This document shows, in pieces, positions 1 to 8,715 of a stretch of DNA of 64,000 nt. Numbering within the stretch: the stretch's first letter is position 1; the number at the start of each line of letters is the position of its first letter. Below the pieces are notes generated by a model. That model did not search any database, had not been told where the DNA came from, and was given only the letters and a program-made list of their open reading frames with translations. The position numbers were made by a program, and so were the translations under genes. The stretch is from Leptospira chreensis (GTDB taxonomy: Bacteria > Spirochaetota > Leptospiria > Leptospirales > Leptospiraceae), in NCBI RefSeq assembly GCF_016919165.1, contig NZ_JAFFPS010000004.1:1-64000 (forward strand). The letters are read 5' to 3'.

Positions 1-16
1 CGAACTAAATTACTGT

Positions 17-103
17 TGGTACCGATGGCCGGAATCGAACCGGCATGATGTTACCATCGGTGGATTTTGAATCCACTGCGTCTACCAATTCCACCACACC
101 GGC
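17..103 (-). tRNA. tRNA-Leu (anticodon CAA), CCA end encoded
   Basis: Read on the minus strand this folds as a class II tRNA. The acceptor strand GCCGGTG pairs with CATCGGT (G-U pairs included). The anticodon loop reads ATTCAAAAT with anticodon CAA, there is a variable arm, and the T arm is GGTTCGATTCC. Discriminator A and an encoded CCA (17-20) end the molecule. It is a lone tRNA, with the next gene on the same strand starting only after its own promoter region. Confidence 0.93.
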
Positions 104-108
104 ATAAA

Positions 109-513
109 TCAGTCTTCAGCTTCGATATATTTACCTTTTCCGCGGGCCACTATTTTGCCGATCTCATTTTCTATTTCAGCACGGTTTTCGATAATTTTTT
201 TGTTCTTTTTCACAAACCATCCGCGTAAGTGTAATGGTTCATTCACTTTCGCAGGCTGTAAGAAACGAATGGTTAATTCACCTGTAGTGGTTTCAAAATT
301 CATCGCTTCATTGATCTTGACCATGATTTCATCTAGGATGGTGGAGATAATTCCTGGGTGGATTTGATCCGGTAAACCCTGGTATTTTTCGGGGCAGGTG
401 TAATCACCAAAGGCAGTTTTCGTGTCTTCGTCGAATGTGATTTTTAACTGCAACCCGTCTGCATTGTCCGGTGAGGAGGCAAAGCTGAGATTTTTTTTCG
501 CAACGGATTTCAT
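109..513 (-). CDS. PaaI-type hotdog-fold thioesterase family protein
   Basis: A 134-residue single-domain protein, the usual size for the PaaI/YbgC-like hotdog superfamily. The [13 protein letters not shown] stretch (about residues 52-64) is the classic 'HxG...D/E' start of the long central helix. [14 protein letters not shown] and [14 protein letters not shown] are the following beta strands. Members hydrolyse acyl-CoA thioesters; the substrate cannot be told from sequence. The start is weakly supported (GGTGG only one base before ATG). It lies directly upstream of tRNA-Leu on the same strand, ending 5 bp before it, and diverges from the 848-residue protein. Confidence 0.75.
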   Translation of the reverse strand: MKSVAKKNLSFASSPDNADGLQLKITFDEDTKTAFGDYTCPEKYQGLPDQIHPGIISTILDEIMVKINEAMNFETTTGELTIRFLQPAKVNEPLHLRGWFVKKNKKIIENRAEIENEIGKIVARGKGKYIEAED

Positions 514-675
514 GCCACCATGGAACGCAAGAATTTCTCTTGTGTCAAGCAGAAAAAGAACTTGCGGTCATTTTGGCTCAAAAACCCCCGTAAAATGCTA
601 GGAAATCGAATATTCTTTGATTATGCCTTAAGTTACTGGTGATGAAACCTCGAAAATAAAGAGTAGAACCCTTTT

Positions 676-3222
676 ATGATAACCACCCTCATGATGTTAC
701 TCGGTCTTTCAGGCACAGGTGCCGACCTCAATGATATCGCTCGTAGCGAGGGGGGAGGAAGACCTAGTGAAGACCTAAGTCCACGTCAAAAACGGAGACA
801 AAAACAAAGAGAGTCCACGCAAATCGAGGAGCCTCGGTCCCCATCATCATCATCCAAACAAGAAAGACCAGCGCGTGGTGGGCGTGGGCAGGAATTGAAT
901 TTCCAAACAGATCCCAAGGAACCAAAATCCAAACCAAAACCTCTCTCGGAAAGATTGTCTGATTTGGATTTGGACGGAGATGATCCCGACGAACCAGGAG
1001 TTGGTGGTGGTAAGGAACCGAAGTCAGGACGAAAGTCGCGTAACAACCAGAAATCACCCAAAAGTCTCAGCGATCTTCCGTTAGGTGATTTTGGAGAAGC
1101 AGGACCGGATGCACCTTCGTCTGGGGACCGGCCGAGGCGTGAATCTCCGGACATTAGTTTTTCCGCAGATGATATCATCTCCAAGAACTCGAAGTATTCC
1201 TTTCATAGAAGGCCCCTCCTCAACGCTGAGGCCCTTGTCGAAGCCGAACAAGTAGAAGAAGCCATTGAGATCTTTGAGAGGACAGGACATCGAATTCCTG
1301 ATCCAGAAATCAAAGAAAAGATAAAGAAGAACATTCAGGATCTAGAAGAGTATTTAGTAGACAATCCTCCTGCTCCGAAAGAAGGGGAAGGTGGGAAAGA
1401 AGACAAATCCAAATCGGATCCATTAGCCAAAGAGAAACCTAAGAAAAAAGATCCGAAACCGGGAGTGGGCCCGAAACCTGACAAAGACTTAAGTGATCTG
1501 GTTGGTGCCTTAAAAGAAGTATCCGAACTATTTGCAGAGTCGATTGCTCGTGCCATCCAATTTGCGCAGAGTAATCCTCCACCTAATTTCCCGCAAGGAC
1601 CCCCACCACAATTCCCAGAGCAGCAAGGACAATTGCCACCGCCACCCCTTCCTCCGAGTTCTTTGGAGAAACCAGGGGAAAAACAAATTCCGCAGGCACC
1701 ACTTTCTAGTCCGCAGGTCAACCAAACTGTGGCCGGGGGAAATCAGTTGGTGCATCCGATTGTGTATCAGTTTTTACAATCTTCTCCACAATCCCCTGGA
1801 TTTGATCCTAAGGCCGTCCAAAACCAAGATCAGCTCTTACAATCGTTAAACCAAGGTTTGACGACGGGTGGGCTTGCTGGTGGAATGCCTGGGGCTCCTA
1901 TGGCTCCTCCGGGATCCGGGATCGTTGGTCCCTTCTATGTTCCTCCCGAAATGCCTGGTGTTGCAAGTAGTCCGGGATCTCCGAAACAACCTCTCGACTT
2001 ACAGACGCTTGCTGACCAAATTTCTAAAAAGGATGTATCCGAGCTTGACCTTCCTGACGATACATTTTTCTCCAATGATTGGAAACAGTTCAAAGACCTT
2101 CCTCTAGTAGACAGACGGAGTGGAGACGAACGGAGAAAAAATACCGACAGACGAACGAACCTAGCTGGAAGAAAAGATAGGCGTTCGGGTGAGGACAGAA
2201 GAAAGAAAGATCGTTTTCAGGAACGGGAAGATTTCTTAAAAAACCAAGCTCTCAAAAAAATAGAAAAGAAAGCAAAGGAACTAGAAGCTAAGGGAGAAGA
2301 AGCTTCTCTCAATGATTTACTAAAACCGTATTTCCCTGACCAACCTGGATTGAAACTCCCTGAGGCTTGGGACTTAGAACCCATTGGTTTGCCGGATGCG
2401 GATGACATACGAAGGGATAATAAAGATCCTCTTCTCCATCCTTCTGAAAAACCATCCAAGGAAGAACCCGATTGGCTAGAGACAACCTCGGATGCCCTTC
2501 GTAATGAATTAGAGCTCCCTGATCCGATTGATCCGCAGACGGAGAAATTGATCTCTCCTAAGACGGATCTCCCAGAAGCTCAGGATCCAAACAAACAAAA
2601 ATCAGAGACCATCATTGAAACGGATTTGCCGATCCAAGTAGAGCTCACCAATCGGCCGTTAACTAGTGAAGACTTAAAGATCGGACTTCCTGATGCGGAC
2701 GAAGTTTTCCGGGAAAGAAAACTGAGAGAAGATGCTGGTTTACCAGGAGAGGTACCGGGGCAAGGACCCGCTCTCGAAGATGCAGAAGCACCAGAGATTG
2801 AAATTGTAGATGGAAATTTAGGAGAGATTGCTGATGAAGAATCTCCCATTCCTCTGGATGAGATGGCTGAGAAAGCCACAGAAGATGAACCAGAAAAAAT
2901 CATCCACGGGGTTTTGGAACTCAAACCCCCCGAAGCAGACGACGCTCCCTTTTTAACACTCACGTATGACTTTGGAAAGATTCCGCATGCGTTCCGTTTG
3001 TCGAAGAACTATTCGATTATGGAATATTCGTATTATAAATACAAACCAATGCTTATGAAGGCTCAAGAGTTTGCTCGTCGTAAGATGTTAAAAAATGCTT
3101 TGAACTATTACCGAGTGATCAAATCGCAAAATATCCCTCCGGAACTTCGTAAGATGATCAACCGAAACATTCGGGACATCACCGAGTTTATGGAAAAATT
3201 CCTTATGGCCAAAGGAAACTAA
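676..3222 (+). CDS. Large disordered Pro/Asp/Lys-rich protein with matching helical modules near both ends
   Basis: I do not recognise this 848-residue protein. Most of it is low complexity and probably disordered: acidic/basic/proline runs, a Q/P-rich centre (about 290-440) and repeated LPDAD motifs (GLPDADDIR, GLPDADEVF). Residues about 478-516 hold three DRR-type motifs (DRRSGDERR, TDRR, DRRSGEDRR). A helical 46-residue module at about 182-228 aligns without gaps to the extreme C-terminus (about 794-840), both ending in a PE...I..NI.D..E pattern, reminiscent of TPR-like pairs. There is no clear signal peptide; the N-terminal MITTLMMLLGLSG is short and hydrophobic. No obvious SD precedes the ATG, so the start is uncertain. 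A scaffold role is possible but not shown. Confidence 0.7.
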   Translation: MITTLMMLLGLSGTGADLNDIARSEGGGRPSEDLSPRQKRRQKQRESTQIEEPRSPSSSSKQERPARGGRGQELNFQTDPKEPKSKPKPLSERLSDLDLDGDDPDEPGVGGGKEPKSGRKSRNNQKSPKSLSDLPLGDFGEAGPDAPSSGDRPRRESPDISFSADDIISKNSKYSFHRRPLLNAEALVEAEQVEEAIEIFERTGHRIPDPEIKEKIKKNIQDLEEYLVDNPPAPKEGEGGKEDKSKSDPLAKEKPKKKDPKPGVGPKPDKDLSDLVGALKEVSELFAESIARAIQFAQSNPPPNFPQGPPPQFPEQQGQLPPPPLPPSSLEKPGEKQIPQAPLSSPQVNQTVAGGNQLVHPIVYQFLQSSPQSPGFDPKAVQNQDQLLQSLNQGLTTGGLAGGMPGAPMAPPGSGIVGPFYVPPEMPGVASSPGSPKQPLDLQTLADQISKKDVSELDLPDDTFFSNDWKQFKDLPLVDRRSGDERRKNTDRRTNLAGRKDRRSGEDRRKKDRFQEREDFLKNQALKKIEKKAKELEAKGEEASLNDLLKPYFPDQPGLKLPEAWDLEPIGLPDADDIRRDNKDPLLHPSEKPSKEEPDWLETTSDALRNELELPDPIDPQTEKLISPKTDLPEAQDPNKQKSETIIETDLPIQVELTNRPLTSEDLKIGLPDADEVFRERKLREDAGLPGEVPGQGPALEDAEAPEIEIVDGNLGEIADEESPIPLDEMAEKATEDEPEKIIHGVLELKPPEADDAPFLTLTYDFGKIPHAFRLSKNYSIMEYSYYKYKPMLMKAQEFARRKMLKNALNYYRVIKSQNIPPELRKMINRNIRDITEFMEKFLMAKGN

Positions 3223-3225
3223 ATC

Positions 3226-3258
3226 TTGACAACTTTTCCCATTTTTACAGTCTAACAT
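3226..3258 (+). promoter_or_regulatory. Candidate promoter for the ABC-F leader
   Basis: A consensus -35 box TTGACA (3226-3231) begins four bases after the stop of the preceding gene. The best -10 candidates are weak (TCTAAC 3251-3256 at 19 bp spacing, or TAACAT 3253-3258). A start near 3262-3266 would give a leader of about 140 nt before the ABC-F ATG. Confidence 0.4.
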
Positions 3259-3279
3259 TCATAAGAGAGGTGTAATCCG

Positions 3280-3303
3280 ATGAGATTGCGAACTAAAAAA
3301 TAG
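3280..3303 (+). CDS. Putative leader peptide M-R-L-R-T-K-K upstream of the ABC-F gene
   Basis: An ATG at 3280 opens seven codons (Met-Arg-Leu-Arg-Thr-Lys-Lys) and a TAG stop at 3301-3303. A good ribosome-binding sequence (AGAGAGGTG, 3264-3272) sits at suitable distance. The peptide begins with M-R-L-R, an Arg-X-Arg ('+X+') motif known from macrolide-dependent ribosome arrest on the ErmD leader, and R-T-K repeats the pattern. Its stop codon lies in the left arm of a 14-bp inverted repeat (3298-3311/3360-3373). This architecture matches regulatory uORFs of ABC-F and erm resistance genes. That it is translated and arrests ribosomes is inference. Confidence 0.45.
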   Translation: MRLRTKK

Positions 3304-3373
3304 GTAAGCAAAAACAAAAATACTAAATCCATTCTTCTCCTAATCCTTTAGGACAAGACTTGCTTACTTATTT
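3298..3373 (+). promoter_or_regulatory. Leader inverted repeat (attenuator candidate) before ABC-F
   Basis: AAATAGGTAAGCAA (3298-3311) can pair with TTGCTTACTTATTT (3360-3373): 14 bp with a single G-U. Inside the loop a second hairpin TCCTAA-TCCT-TTAGGA (3338-3353) forms. CTCCT (3337-3341) is complementary to the AGGAG Shine-Dalgarno of the ABC-F gene (3390-3394), and GACAAG (3352-3357) to CTTGTC (3395-3400) just before its ATG. Mutually exclusive pairings are therefore possible. No clear T-tract follows, so translational control seems likelier than termination. The switching logic is not resolved. Confidence 0.45.
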
Positions 3374-3402
3374 CCCATTTGGAAACAACAGGAGCTTGTC
3401 GC

Positions 3403-4911
3403 ATGTCCCAACATATCACCATTCATAACTTAAACTTTCTTTACGAATCCCAATCCGAGTTTTTATTCCAAGACTTAAACCTTCATTTTGGCCCCGGTTG
3501 GACAGGAATTGTAGGCAAAAACGGAAGTGGAAAATCTACTTTGGCAAAACTCATTGCCGGGGAACTGCAAGCCCATAGTGGAAACATCCAAGGAAATGGA
3601 TCTGTCAGATATGTTTCCCAAGATACATTCGTCACTAGGGAAAGTTTGGAAGATTTTATTTACGATGATTCGAAAGAGTCAGGCCGTTATAAGAGTTTTT
3701 TTAAAATCCAAATCGAAACGCCCGAAGATTATGATTATTTAAGTTTTGGAGAGAAACGAAGGATCCTTCTTGCTATGGCACTTTCCAAACGACCAGAAGT
3801 TTTGATTTTGGATGAACCCACAAACCATTTGGATTTGGAAAGTATCCAGATCATTGCCACAACTCTTTCCCATTACCAAGGGATTGGAGTTTTGATTAGC
3901 CACGATAGGTCTTTGTTAGATGATCTAACCACCCATTGCGTATTTTTGGAAAAAAACTTTTGTACAGAACGGTCTGGAAATTATTCCGAAGGCAAAAGGG
4001 AAATGGAAAGAGAAGCAGAGGAGAGGATCCGCAATTGGGATGTAGCACGCCAAGAGAGAAAAAAACTAGAAGCAGAACTAAGCCGTAGAAGAGAAGAGGC
4101 GAGTTTATCTCACAAACACAGATCCAAAAAAGGTTTGGATCTCCATGATCATGATGGTCGTCAGAAAAAGAACTTAGCCAGGGTGACGGGAAAAGATGGG
4201 CAAGCGGGTCGGCTCAAACAACAGTTAGATAAAAGATTCGAACATTCGGAAAGAAAGGAAAAGGAAATCTTTCTTGGACTTCCTGAAAAAGAAAATTTAG
4301 GAATTGTTTGGAAAACGCAAAACTCCAAAAGAAAACATTTGTTTTTGTGGGAGGAGGAGAGTTTGGATTTTGGTTTTATGAAATTGCAATTGGATGTCCA
4401 TTTGCAAATCAAACCTGAGTCGAAAATCTCGATCACAGGAAGGAACGGTGCCGGTAAGTCCACACTCCTTAAGTTTTTGACAAACCAATTCGAAGAAAAA
4501 CAAATTCCTTATCTGTATTTGCCCCAAGAGTTTTCCTATGATGAGATCCAAAATTTACAATGGGAATTTCAAAACCTATCGGCAGATGCGAAGGCGAAAG
4601 TTCTATCAGGAGTGCATAGGCTTGGGAGTGATCCAAAACGTGTTTTCGAATCAGAACGGTTTAGTCCGGGAGAAATCAAAAAAATATTTTTATCTCTCCA
4701 TCTAGAAACTAATCCAGAAGTCCTTCTCTTAGACGAACCTACCAACCATTTGGATATAAAATCTTTGGAAGCACTGGAAAGCTCTCTCAGGTCGCTTAGC
4801 ACAGCCTTAGTGGTGGTGAGTCATGATAGACGTTTTGTCGAATCCATAACAAAGGAAGAATGGTCTTTGGAAAACCTGTCGCTGGCCCAAAAACATCTAG
4901 ACAGAATCTAA
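3403..4911 (+). CDS. ABC-F family ATPase (two nucleotide-binding domains, no membrane domain)
   Basis: A 502-residue soluble protein with two ABC domains. The first has Walker [10 protein letters not shown], signature LSFGEKRR and Walker [12 protein letters not shown]. The second has [17 protein letters not shown] and [12 protein letters not shown] charged linker of about 110 residues (roughly 205-315, rich in Arg/Lys/Glu) separates them. ABC-F proteins act on the ribosome, as translation factors or antibiotic-protection proteins; the subfamily cannot be assigned here. ATG 3403 is chosen over an in-frame TTG at 3379 because AGGAG (3390-3394) precedes it by 8 bp. The leader ORF and hairpins upstream suggest drug-inducible expression. 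Confidence 0.9.
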   Translation: MSQHITIHNLNFLYESQSEFLFQDLNLHFGPGWTGIVGKNGSGKSTLAKLIAGELQAHSGNIQGNGSVRYVSQDTFVTRESLEDFIYDDSKESGRYKSFFKIQIETPEDYDYLSFGEKRRILLAMALSKRPEVLILDEPTNHLDLESIQIIATTLSHYQGIGVLISHDRSLLDDLTTHCVFLEKNFCTERSGNYSEGKREMEREAEERIRNWDVARQERKKLEAELSRRREEASLSHKHRSKKGLDLHDHDGRQKKNLARVTGKDGQAGRLKQQLDKRFEHSERKEKEIFLGLPEKENLGIVWKTQNSKRKHLFLWEEESLDFGFMKLQLDVHLQIKPESKISITGRNGAGKSTLLKFLTNQFEEKQIPYLYLPQEFSYDEIQNLQWEFQNLSADAKAKVLSGVHRLGSDPKRVFESERFSPGEIKKIFLSLHLETNPEVLLLDEPTNHLDIKSLEALESSLRSLSTALVVVSHDRRFVESITKEEWSLENLSLAQKHLDRI

Positions 4912-4927
4912 GGTTTGTACTTAGAAT
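4898..4927 (+). promoter_or_regulatory. Candidate ahpC promoter
   Basis: TAGACA (4898-4903), 18 bp, then TAGAAT (4922-4927) form a plausible sigma-70 type promoter within the last codons of the ABC-F gene. The -10 lies inside the PerR-type palindrome, so a bound repressor would block RNA polymerase. The leader would be only about 13 nt, just enough for the AAGGAG site. Confidence 0.4.
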
Positions 4928-4935
4928 AATTCTAA
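4921..4935 (+). promoter_or_regulatory. PerR-box-like operator upstream of ahpC
   Basis: TTAGAATAATTCTAA is a perfect 7-1-7 palindrome. It differs from the Bacillus PerR consensus TTATAATNATTATAA by one base in each half. It overlaps the likely -10 and abuts the AAGGAG ribosome-binding site (4934-4939), 11 bp before the ahpC ATG. Peroxide-responsive Fur-family control (PerR) is the natural reading. Confidence 0.65.
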
Positions 4936-4946
4936 GGAGTGACTCT

Positions 4947-5540
4947 ATGCCACAAGTGACATCACATGCCCCTGATTTTAAAGCAACCGCTGTGATCGGG
5001 GACAGTTTCAAAGAAATCAAATTGTCCGATTACAAAGGAAAATGGGTGGTTCTGTTTTTCTATCCGCTCGATTTTACATTTGTTTGTCCGACAGAAATTA
5101 TTGAATACGATGCGAAACTCGAAGATTTTAAAAAGATCGGAGCCGAGGTTTTGGGTGTTTCCGTTGATAGCGAATTTTCGCACTTAGCTTGGAAAAAAAC
5201 AGCCAGAAAAGAAGGTGGTATTGGAGAGATCAAATACCCACTCATCGCTGACAAAACAAAAGAGATCGCAAAAGCTTTTGGAGTTTTGATTGAGTCTGGT
5301 CCTGATGCTGGAGTTGCACTACGTGGAACTTTCATCATTGATCCTGCTGGTATCATTCGCCAAGCAACTGTTAACGACCTTCCAGTAGGACGTAACATTG
5401 AAGAAGCAGTTCGCCTCATCAAAGCTTTCCAATTTGTGGAAAAACACGGTGAAGTATGTCCTGCGAATTGGGACGAAGGGAAGAAAACAATGAAAGCAGA
5501 TCCTACTGGATCCAAAGCTTACTTCGCTTCTGTCAATTAA
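4947..5540 (+). CDS. ahpC: Typical 2-Cys peroxiredoxin (AhpC/Prx1 type)
   Basis: A 197-residue cytoplasmic peroxiredoxin that reduces H2O2, organic peroxides and peroxynitrite. The peroxidatic Cys47 lies in DFTFVCPTE. The resolving Cys lies in HGEVCPANW near residue 169, and the C-terminal tail is that of typical 2-Cys enzymes. Start ATG 4947 has AAGGAG at ideal distance; longer in-frame reading into the ABC-F gene has no SD. No AhpF-type reductase gene is adjacent, so electrons probably come from thioredoxin or another donor. It is followed after 32 bp by sufB and preceded by a PerR-type box. Confidence 0.95.
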   Translation: MPQVTSHAPDFKATAVIGDSFKEIKLSDYKGKWVVLFFYPLDFTFVCPTEIIEYDAKLEDFKKIGAEVLGVSVDSEFSHLAWKKTARKEGGIGEIKYPLIADKTKEIAKAFGVLIESGPDAGVALRGTFIIDPAGIIRQATVNDLPVGRNIEEAVRLIKAFQFVEKHGEVCPANWDEGKKTMKADPTGSKAYFASVN

Positions 5541-5546
5541 TTAGAT

Positions 5547-5561
5547 TCTCTAAGATAGAGA
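5547..5561 (+). repeat. Small inverted repeat between ahpC and sufB
   Basis: TCTCTA-AGA-TAGAGA is a 6-3-6 palindrome. It overlaps another, TTAGA-TTC-TCTAA (5541-5553). Both lie between the ahpC stop and the sufB SD (AAGGGAG). There is no T-tract, so this is more likely a processing or binding site than a terminator. Confidence 0.3.
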
Positions 5562-5572
5562 AGGGAGATAAT

Positions 5573-6967
5573 ATGGAATCTACAGCCGGTTTAGACAAGG
5601 TTTCTTTAGAATTTTACAAACCTGATAATTTTCCGAAGGGACTCACTCGTAAAGTTGTAGAATCCATCTCTCATATCAAAAACGAACCAAGTTGGCTTGC
5701 GGAATTTCGTTTGAAGGCCTTTGAGGTCTATGAACAAAAACCGATGCCTACTTGGGGGTTCATTCCGCAATTTCATATCAATATCGATGACTATGTACAT
5801 TACGTAGGTTCCAACCAAAAGAAGAAAAAATCTTGGGACGAAGTGGATCCAGAAATCCTACGTAGTTTTGAAAAATTAGGAATTCCTGAACACGAAAGGA
5901 AATACCTAGCAGGAATCGAAACCATGAACGATTCCGAAACCATTTACGCCAATGTGAAAAAAGAACTCACTGACCTTGGAATTATTTTCTGCGACATTGA
6001 TACTGCGATCAAAGAGTATCCGGAACTTGTTCGGGAGTATTTGGGAACTGTCATTACCATTGGAGATAATAAATTCTCCGCACTCAACTCCGCTGTATTT
6101 AGCGGGGGGTCTTTTGCTTATATTCCTAAGGGAGTCAAAACTCCTATGCCACTTCAGGCATATTTTAAAGTGACTGCGGCCAGTTCCGGACAATATGAAC
6201 GCACACTCCTCATTGCAGACGAGGGTGCACATTTAGAATACAGTGAAGGTTGTACTTCTGTTCAGGATAAGGGTACGAATTTCCACACAGCGGTTGTCGA
6301 ACTTGTTGCCAAAAAGAATTCTAAGATCTTTTATACGACCATCCAAAATTGGAAAAAGAATATGTATAATTGGACCGTGAAACGGGGGATATGCGAAGAA
6401 GCCGCTCATATCACTTGGACCGATTGTAATATTGGTGCTAATACCATCAAATACCCAGGGATCATCTTAAAAGGAGATCATTCGACTGGGGATGTACTTT
6501 CCTTAGCTTTTGCCGGCAGTGGGCAAGTGCAGGATACGGGGGCTCGGATCATCCATGTCGGAAAAAATACAAGATCCAATATCCTTGCCAAAGGGGTGGC
6601 CCTTGACGGAGGAATTAATTCCTATCGTGGGCTTGTAAAATTTGATCCTTCGAGTAAAGGTTCTTACAGTCATATCAAATGTGATGGACTGATGATGGAC
6701 AACCGTTCTCAGTCTCATGCCTATCCTTATAACGATGTATCGGGGGAAGAGGGAACTCTAAACTACGAAGCCACAGTTTCTAAAATTGATGATGACCAGT
6801 TGTTTTATCTCCAATCCCGCGGGATGTCGGAAGACGATGCGAAGTTACTCATCATCAATGGATTTTGTGAAGGTGTGACCAAACATTTGGATGTGGAATA
6901 CTCTGTAGAGATGACAAAACTCATCAAAATGATTTTGGAAGATGGGAAGGTGATTGCCGAAACATAA
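5573..6967 (+). CDS. sufB: Fe-S cluster assembly scaffold protein SufB
   Basis: At 464 residues, full length for SufB (about 470-495). Family blocks are present: [59 protein letters not shown]. SufB is the scaffold of the SufBC2D complex that builds [4Fe-4S] clusters under oxidative or iron stress. ATG 5573 follows AAGGGAG. Unusually, sufC and sufD are not adjacent: the next gene is convergent. Co-transcription with ahpC (32 bp apart, no terminator) would tie cluster repair to peroxide detoxification. Confidence 0.95.
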   Translation: MESTAGLDKVSLEFYKPDNFPKGLTRKVVESISHIKNEPSWLAEFRLKAFEVYEQKPMPTWGFIPQFHINIDDYVHYVGSNQKKKKSWDEVDPEILRSFEKLGIPEHERKYLAGIETMNDSETIYANVKKELTDLGIIFCDIDTAIKEYPELVREYLGTVITIGDNKFSALNSAVFSGGSFAYIPKGVKTPMPLQAYFKVTAASSGQYERTLLIADEGAHLEYSEGCTSVQDKGTNFHTAVVELVAKKNSKIFYTTIQNWKKNMYNWTVKRGICEEAAHITWTDCNIGANTIKYPGIILKGDHSTGDVLSLAFAGSGQVQDTGARIIHVGKNTRSNILAKGVALDGGINSYRGLVKFDPSSKGSYSHIKCDGLMMDNRSQSHAYPYNDVSGEEGTLNYEATVSKIDDDQLFYLQSRGMSEDDAKLLIINGFCEGVTKHLDVEYSVEMTKLIKMILEDGKVIAET

Positions 6968-7001
6968 ACTTCGGCAAATTCATTCTCTCGGCATTTCATT
7001 G

Positions 7002-7031
7002 TTTTCTCCGAATCACTTGAATCGGAGAAAA
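7002..7031. terminator. Bidirectional intrinsic terminator
   Basis: TTTTCTCCGA (7002-7011) pairs perfectly with TCGGAGAAAA (7022-7031) around a 10-base loop. A/T flanks supply U-tracts in both directions. It lies between the convergent ends of sufB and the TMEM220-like gene. Confidence 0.75.
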
Positions 7032-7051
7032 TTCTCTACCTACGGAAGTTT

Positions 7052-7354
7052 TTACTTTTTAAAGATTAGAACTCCGAGAGCCGCACTGGCAATCACTAAC
7101 CCCAAATATTCTCGCACTTCTTCCACTTCCATCCCGAAGTATGGGGCTTGGGTGAAATAATACACTGCTAAAACCAAATAAATAGGAATGAGAATCCATC
7201 CGACAAACCGGGGAACTTTGCGAAACAAACTGGCCAAGGCAATGGCTGCCACAACCGCATAAATCGGGAACCAAAGGTAGGGGTCTGGGTCATTCAACTG
7301 CAAATAAGCAAAGTAAAGAAAGGTCGGGATACAGAGAATTCGAAAGAGTTTCAT
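7052..7354 (-). CDS. TMEM220-like small membrane protein
   Basis: A 100-residue protein of mostly hydrophobic segments (about residues 5-20, 24-42, 48-65, 82-98). The LQLNDPDPYLWFPIY segment is the hallmark of the transmembrane family 220, whose function is unknown. Start ATG at 7354 is preferred over a longer reading because the family begins directly with the first helix. Its promoter region is shared with the divergent sugar-dehydrogenase-like lipoprotein 70 bp away. Confidence 0.75.
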   Translation of the reverse strand: MKLFRILCIPTFLYFAYLQLNDPDPYLWFPIYAVVAAIALASLFRKVPRFVGWILIPIYLVLAVYYFTQAPYFGMEVEEVREYLGLVIASAALGVLIFKK

Positions 7355-7424
7355 AGATGTCGTCAAAGTTTTTTGATTGCGGAGACAAATCCAAGCCAAT
7401 TATCTTATGTGGGGAACCAAGTTT

Positions 7425-8660
7425 ATGAAAATCCAAATCTTTGTCTTATTTTCCTTTCTTTCGATGACACTTTCTTGTGATGATTTGATCCGCAGTGTTA
7501 TGAAGAATTACAATAAAAAGTATGAAACCGATGGCCAAGTCCTGGGTTCTAAACCTCTTTTTATGGGAGCCGATTCTAGCCGCAAACAGGTAGCCATCTC
7601 TTTACAAGAAGTGGTGAAGGTTAAAGAGCCAACGGACATCCAGTTTCCTCCTGGAGACAGTCCCTTTTTATTTGCACTTGAGAAATCAGGGAATATGATT
7701 CTTTTCCATCGAGAAAAAAAGACAAGTCGTGTTCTTGCTACGTTCACAGTTCTCACCGATAGTGAAGAAGGGCTTCTCGGTCTTGCTTTCCATCCGCAAT
7801 TTCCCAAACAGCCAAAACTATATACAAATTATGTAAAAGCGATAAACAACAAAGATGTGACCATTGTTTCTGAATGGGTTGTAGAAAATCCTACAAACTA
7901 TGAGGAAATGAAGCTAACAAACGAACGAGTGTTATTGCAAGTAGAACAACCTTATCCCAACCACAATGGGGGACAGATTGCTTTTGGTCTGGATGGACAT
8001 TTATACATTGGACTTGGGGACGGTGGTTGGAGAGCTGATCCGAAAAACAACGGCCAAAATCCAAACACCTTACTTGGATCCATTTTAAGAATCAGTGTGA
8101 GTCCAGACACCAAATCTAAAAAACCATATTCCATACCAACAGACAATCCCTTTGTTGGAAAAGCGGGTTATGCACCAGAAACTTTTGCTTATGGGATTCG
8201 TAACCCTTGGCGGATGAGTTTTTCACCTGACGGACGTTTGCTTGTTGCAGATGTGGGCCAAGATGCCTACGAAGAAGTGGATATCATCCTTTCTGGAAAA
8301 AACTATGGATGGAACCAAGTAGAAGGATTTCATTGTTTTACTGACGGTTGTAATACGGCGCTCTTCGAACCACCTTTTTATGAATATGGTAGAGAGGAAG
8401 GGCAATCCATCACTGGTGGTTATGTATATACAGGTTCAGCCATTCCTGATTTGAAAGGATTGTATGTGTTTGGAGATTTTATCCAAGGAAAAATTTGGGC
8501 GATCCCTGTTCCCAAACCTGGGGACAACACAAAGGTTACAGAAACCGTTGCACTTGGAAAATGGAACTTACTCATTCCCACATTTGGACGGGACAATGAT
8601 GGGGAAATCTTTGTGGCTGACTACCAAACGGGAACCATTTACAAAATGGTAAAACCATAA
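7425..8660 (+). CDS. PQQ-dependent sugar dehydrogenase-like (GSDH family) lipoprotein
   Basis: A 411-residue protein with a lipoprotein signal (MKIQIFVLFSFLSMTLSC, Cys18). A six-bladed propeller of the glucose/sorbosone dehydrogenase family follows: EEGLLGLAFHPQF, NHNGGQIAFGLDGHLYIGLG (around 178-198), YGIRNPWRMSFSPDG and VADVGQDAYEEVDII. Bacterial members oxidise aldose sugars with PQQ and Ca2+; HHIP-like members may not be enzymes. PQQ synthesis genes are not in the window. Start ATG 7425 is chosen for the signal peptide; an in-frame upstream start would bury it. Confidence 0.85.
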   Translation: MKIQIFVLFSFLSMTLSCDDLIRSVMKNYNKKYETDGQVLGSKPLFMGADSSRKQVAISLQEVVKVKEPTDIQFPPGDSPFLFALEKSGNMILFHREKKTSRVLATFTVLTDSEEGLLGLAFHPQFPKQPKLYTNYVKAINNKDVTIVSEWVVENPTNYEEMKLTNERVLLQVEQPYPNHNGGQIAFGLDGHLYIGLGDGGWRADPKNNGQNPNTLLGSILRISVSPDTKSKKPYSIPTDNPFVGKAGYAPETFAYGIRNPWRMSFSPDGRLLVADVGQDAYEEVDIILSGKNYGWNQVEGFHCFTDGCNTALFEPPFYEYGREEGQSITGGYVYTGSAIPDLKGLYVFGDFIQGKIWAIPVPKPGDNTKVTETVALGKWNLLIPTFGRDNDGEIFVADYQTGTIYKMVKP

Positions 8661-8715
8661 CCTTAGTAGAAATCTAAAATATAAATATCCTATGGACGCA
8701 CTTTAATCCCTATCT

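Noticed and set aside
1335..1721. A Gly/Cys-rich open frame opposite the disordered protein
   Set aside because: Produced by antisense reading of Pro-rich codons; no start signal.
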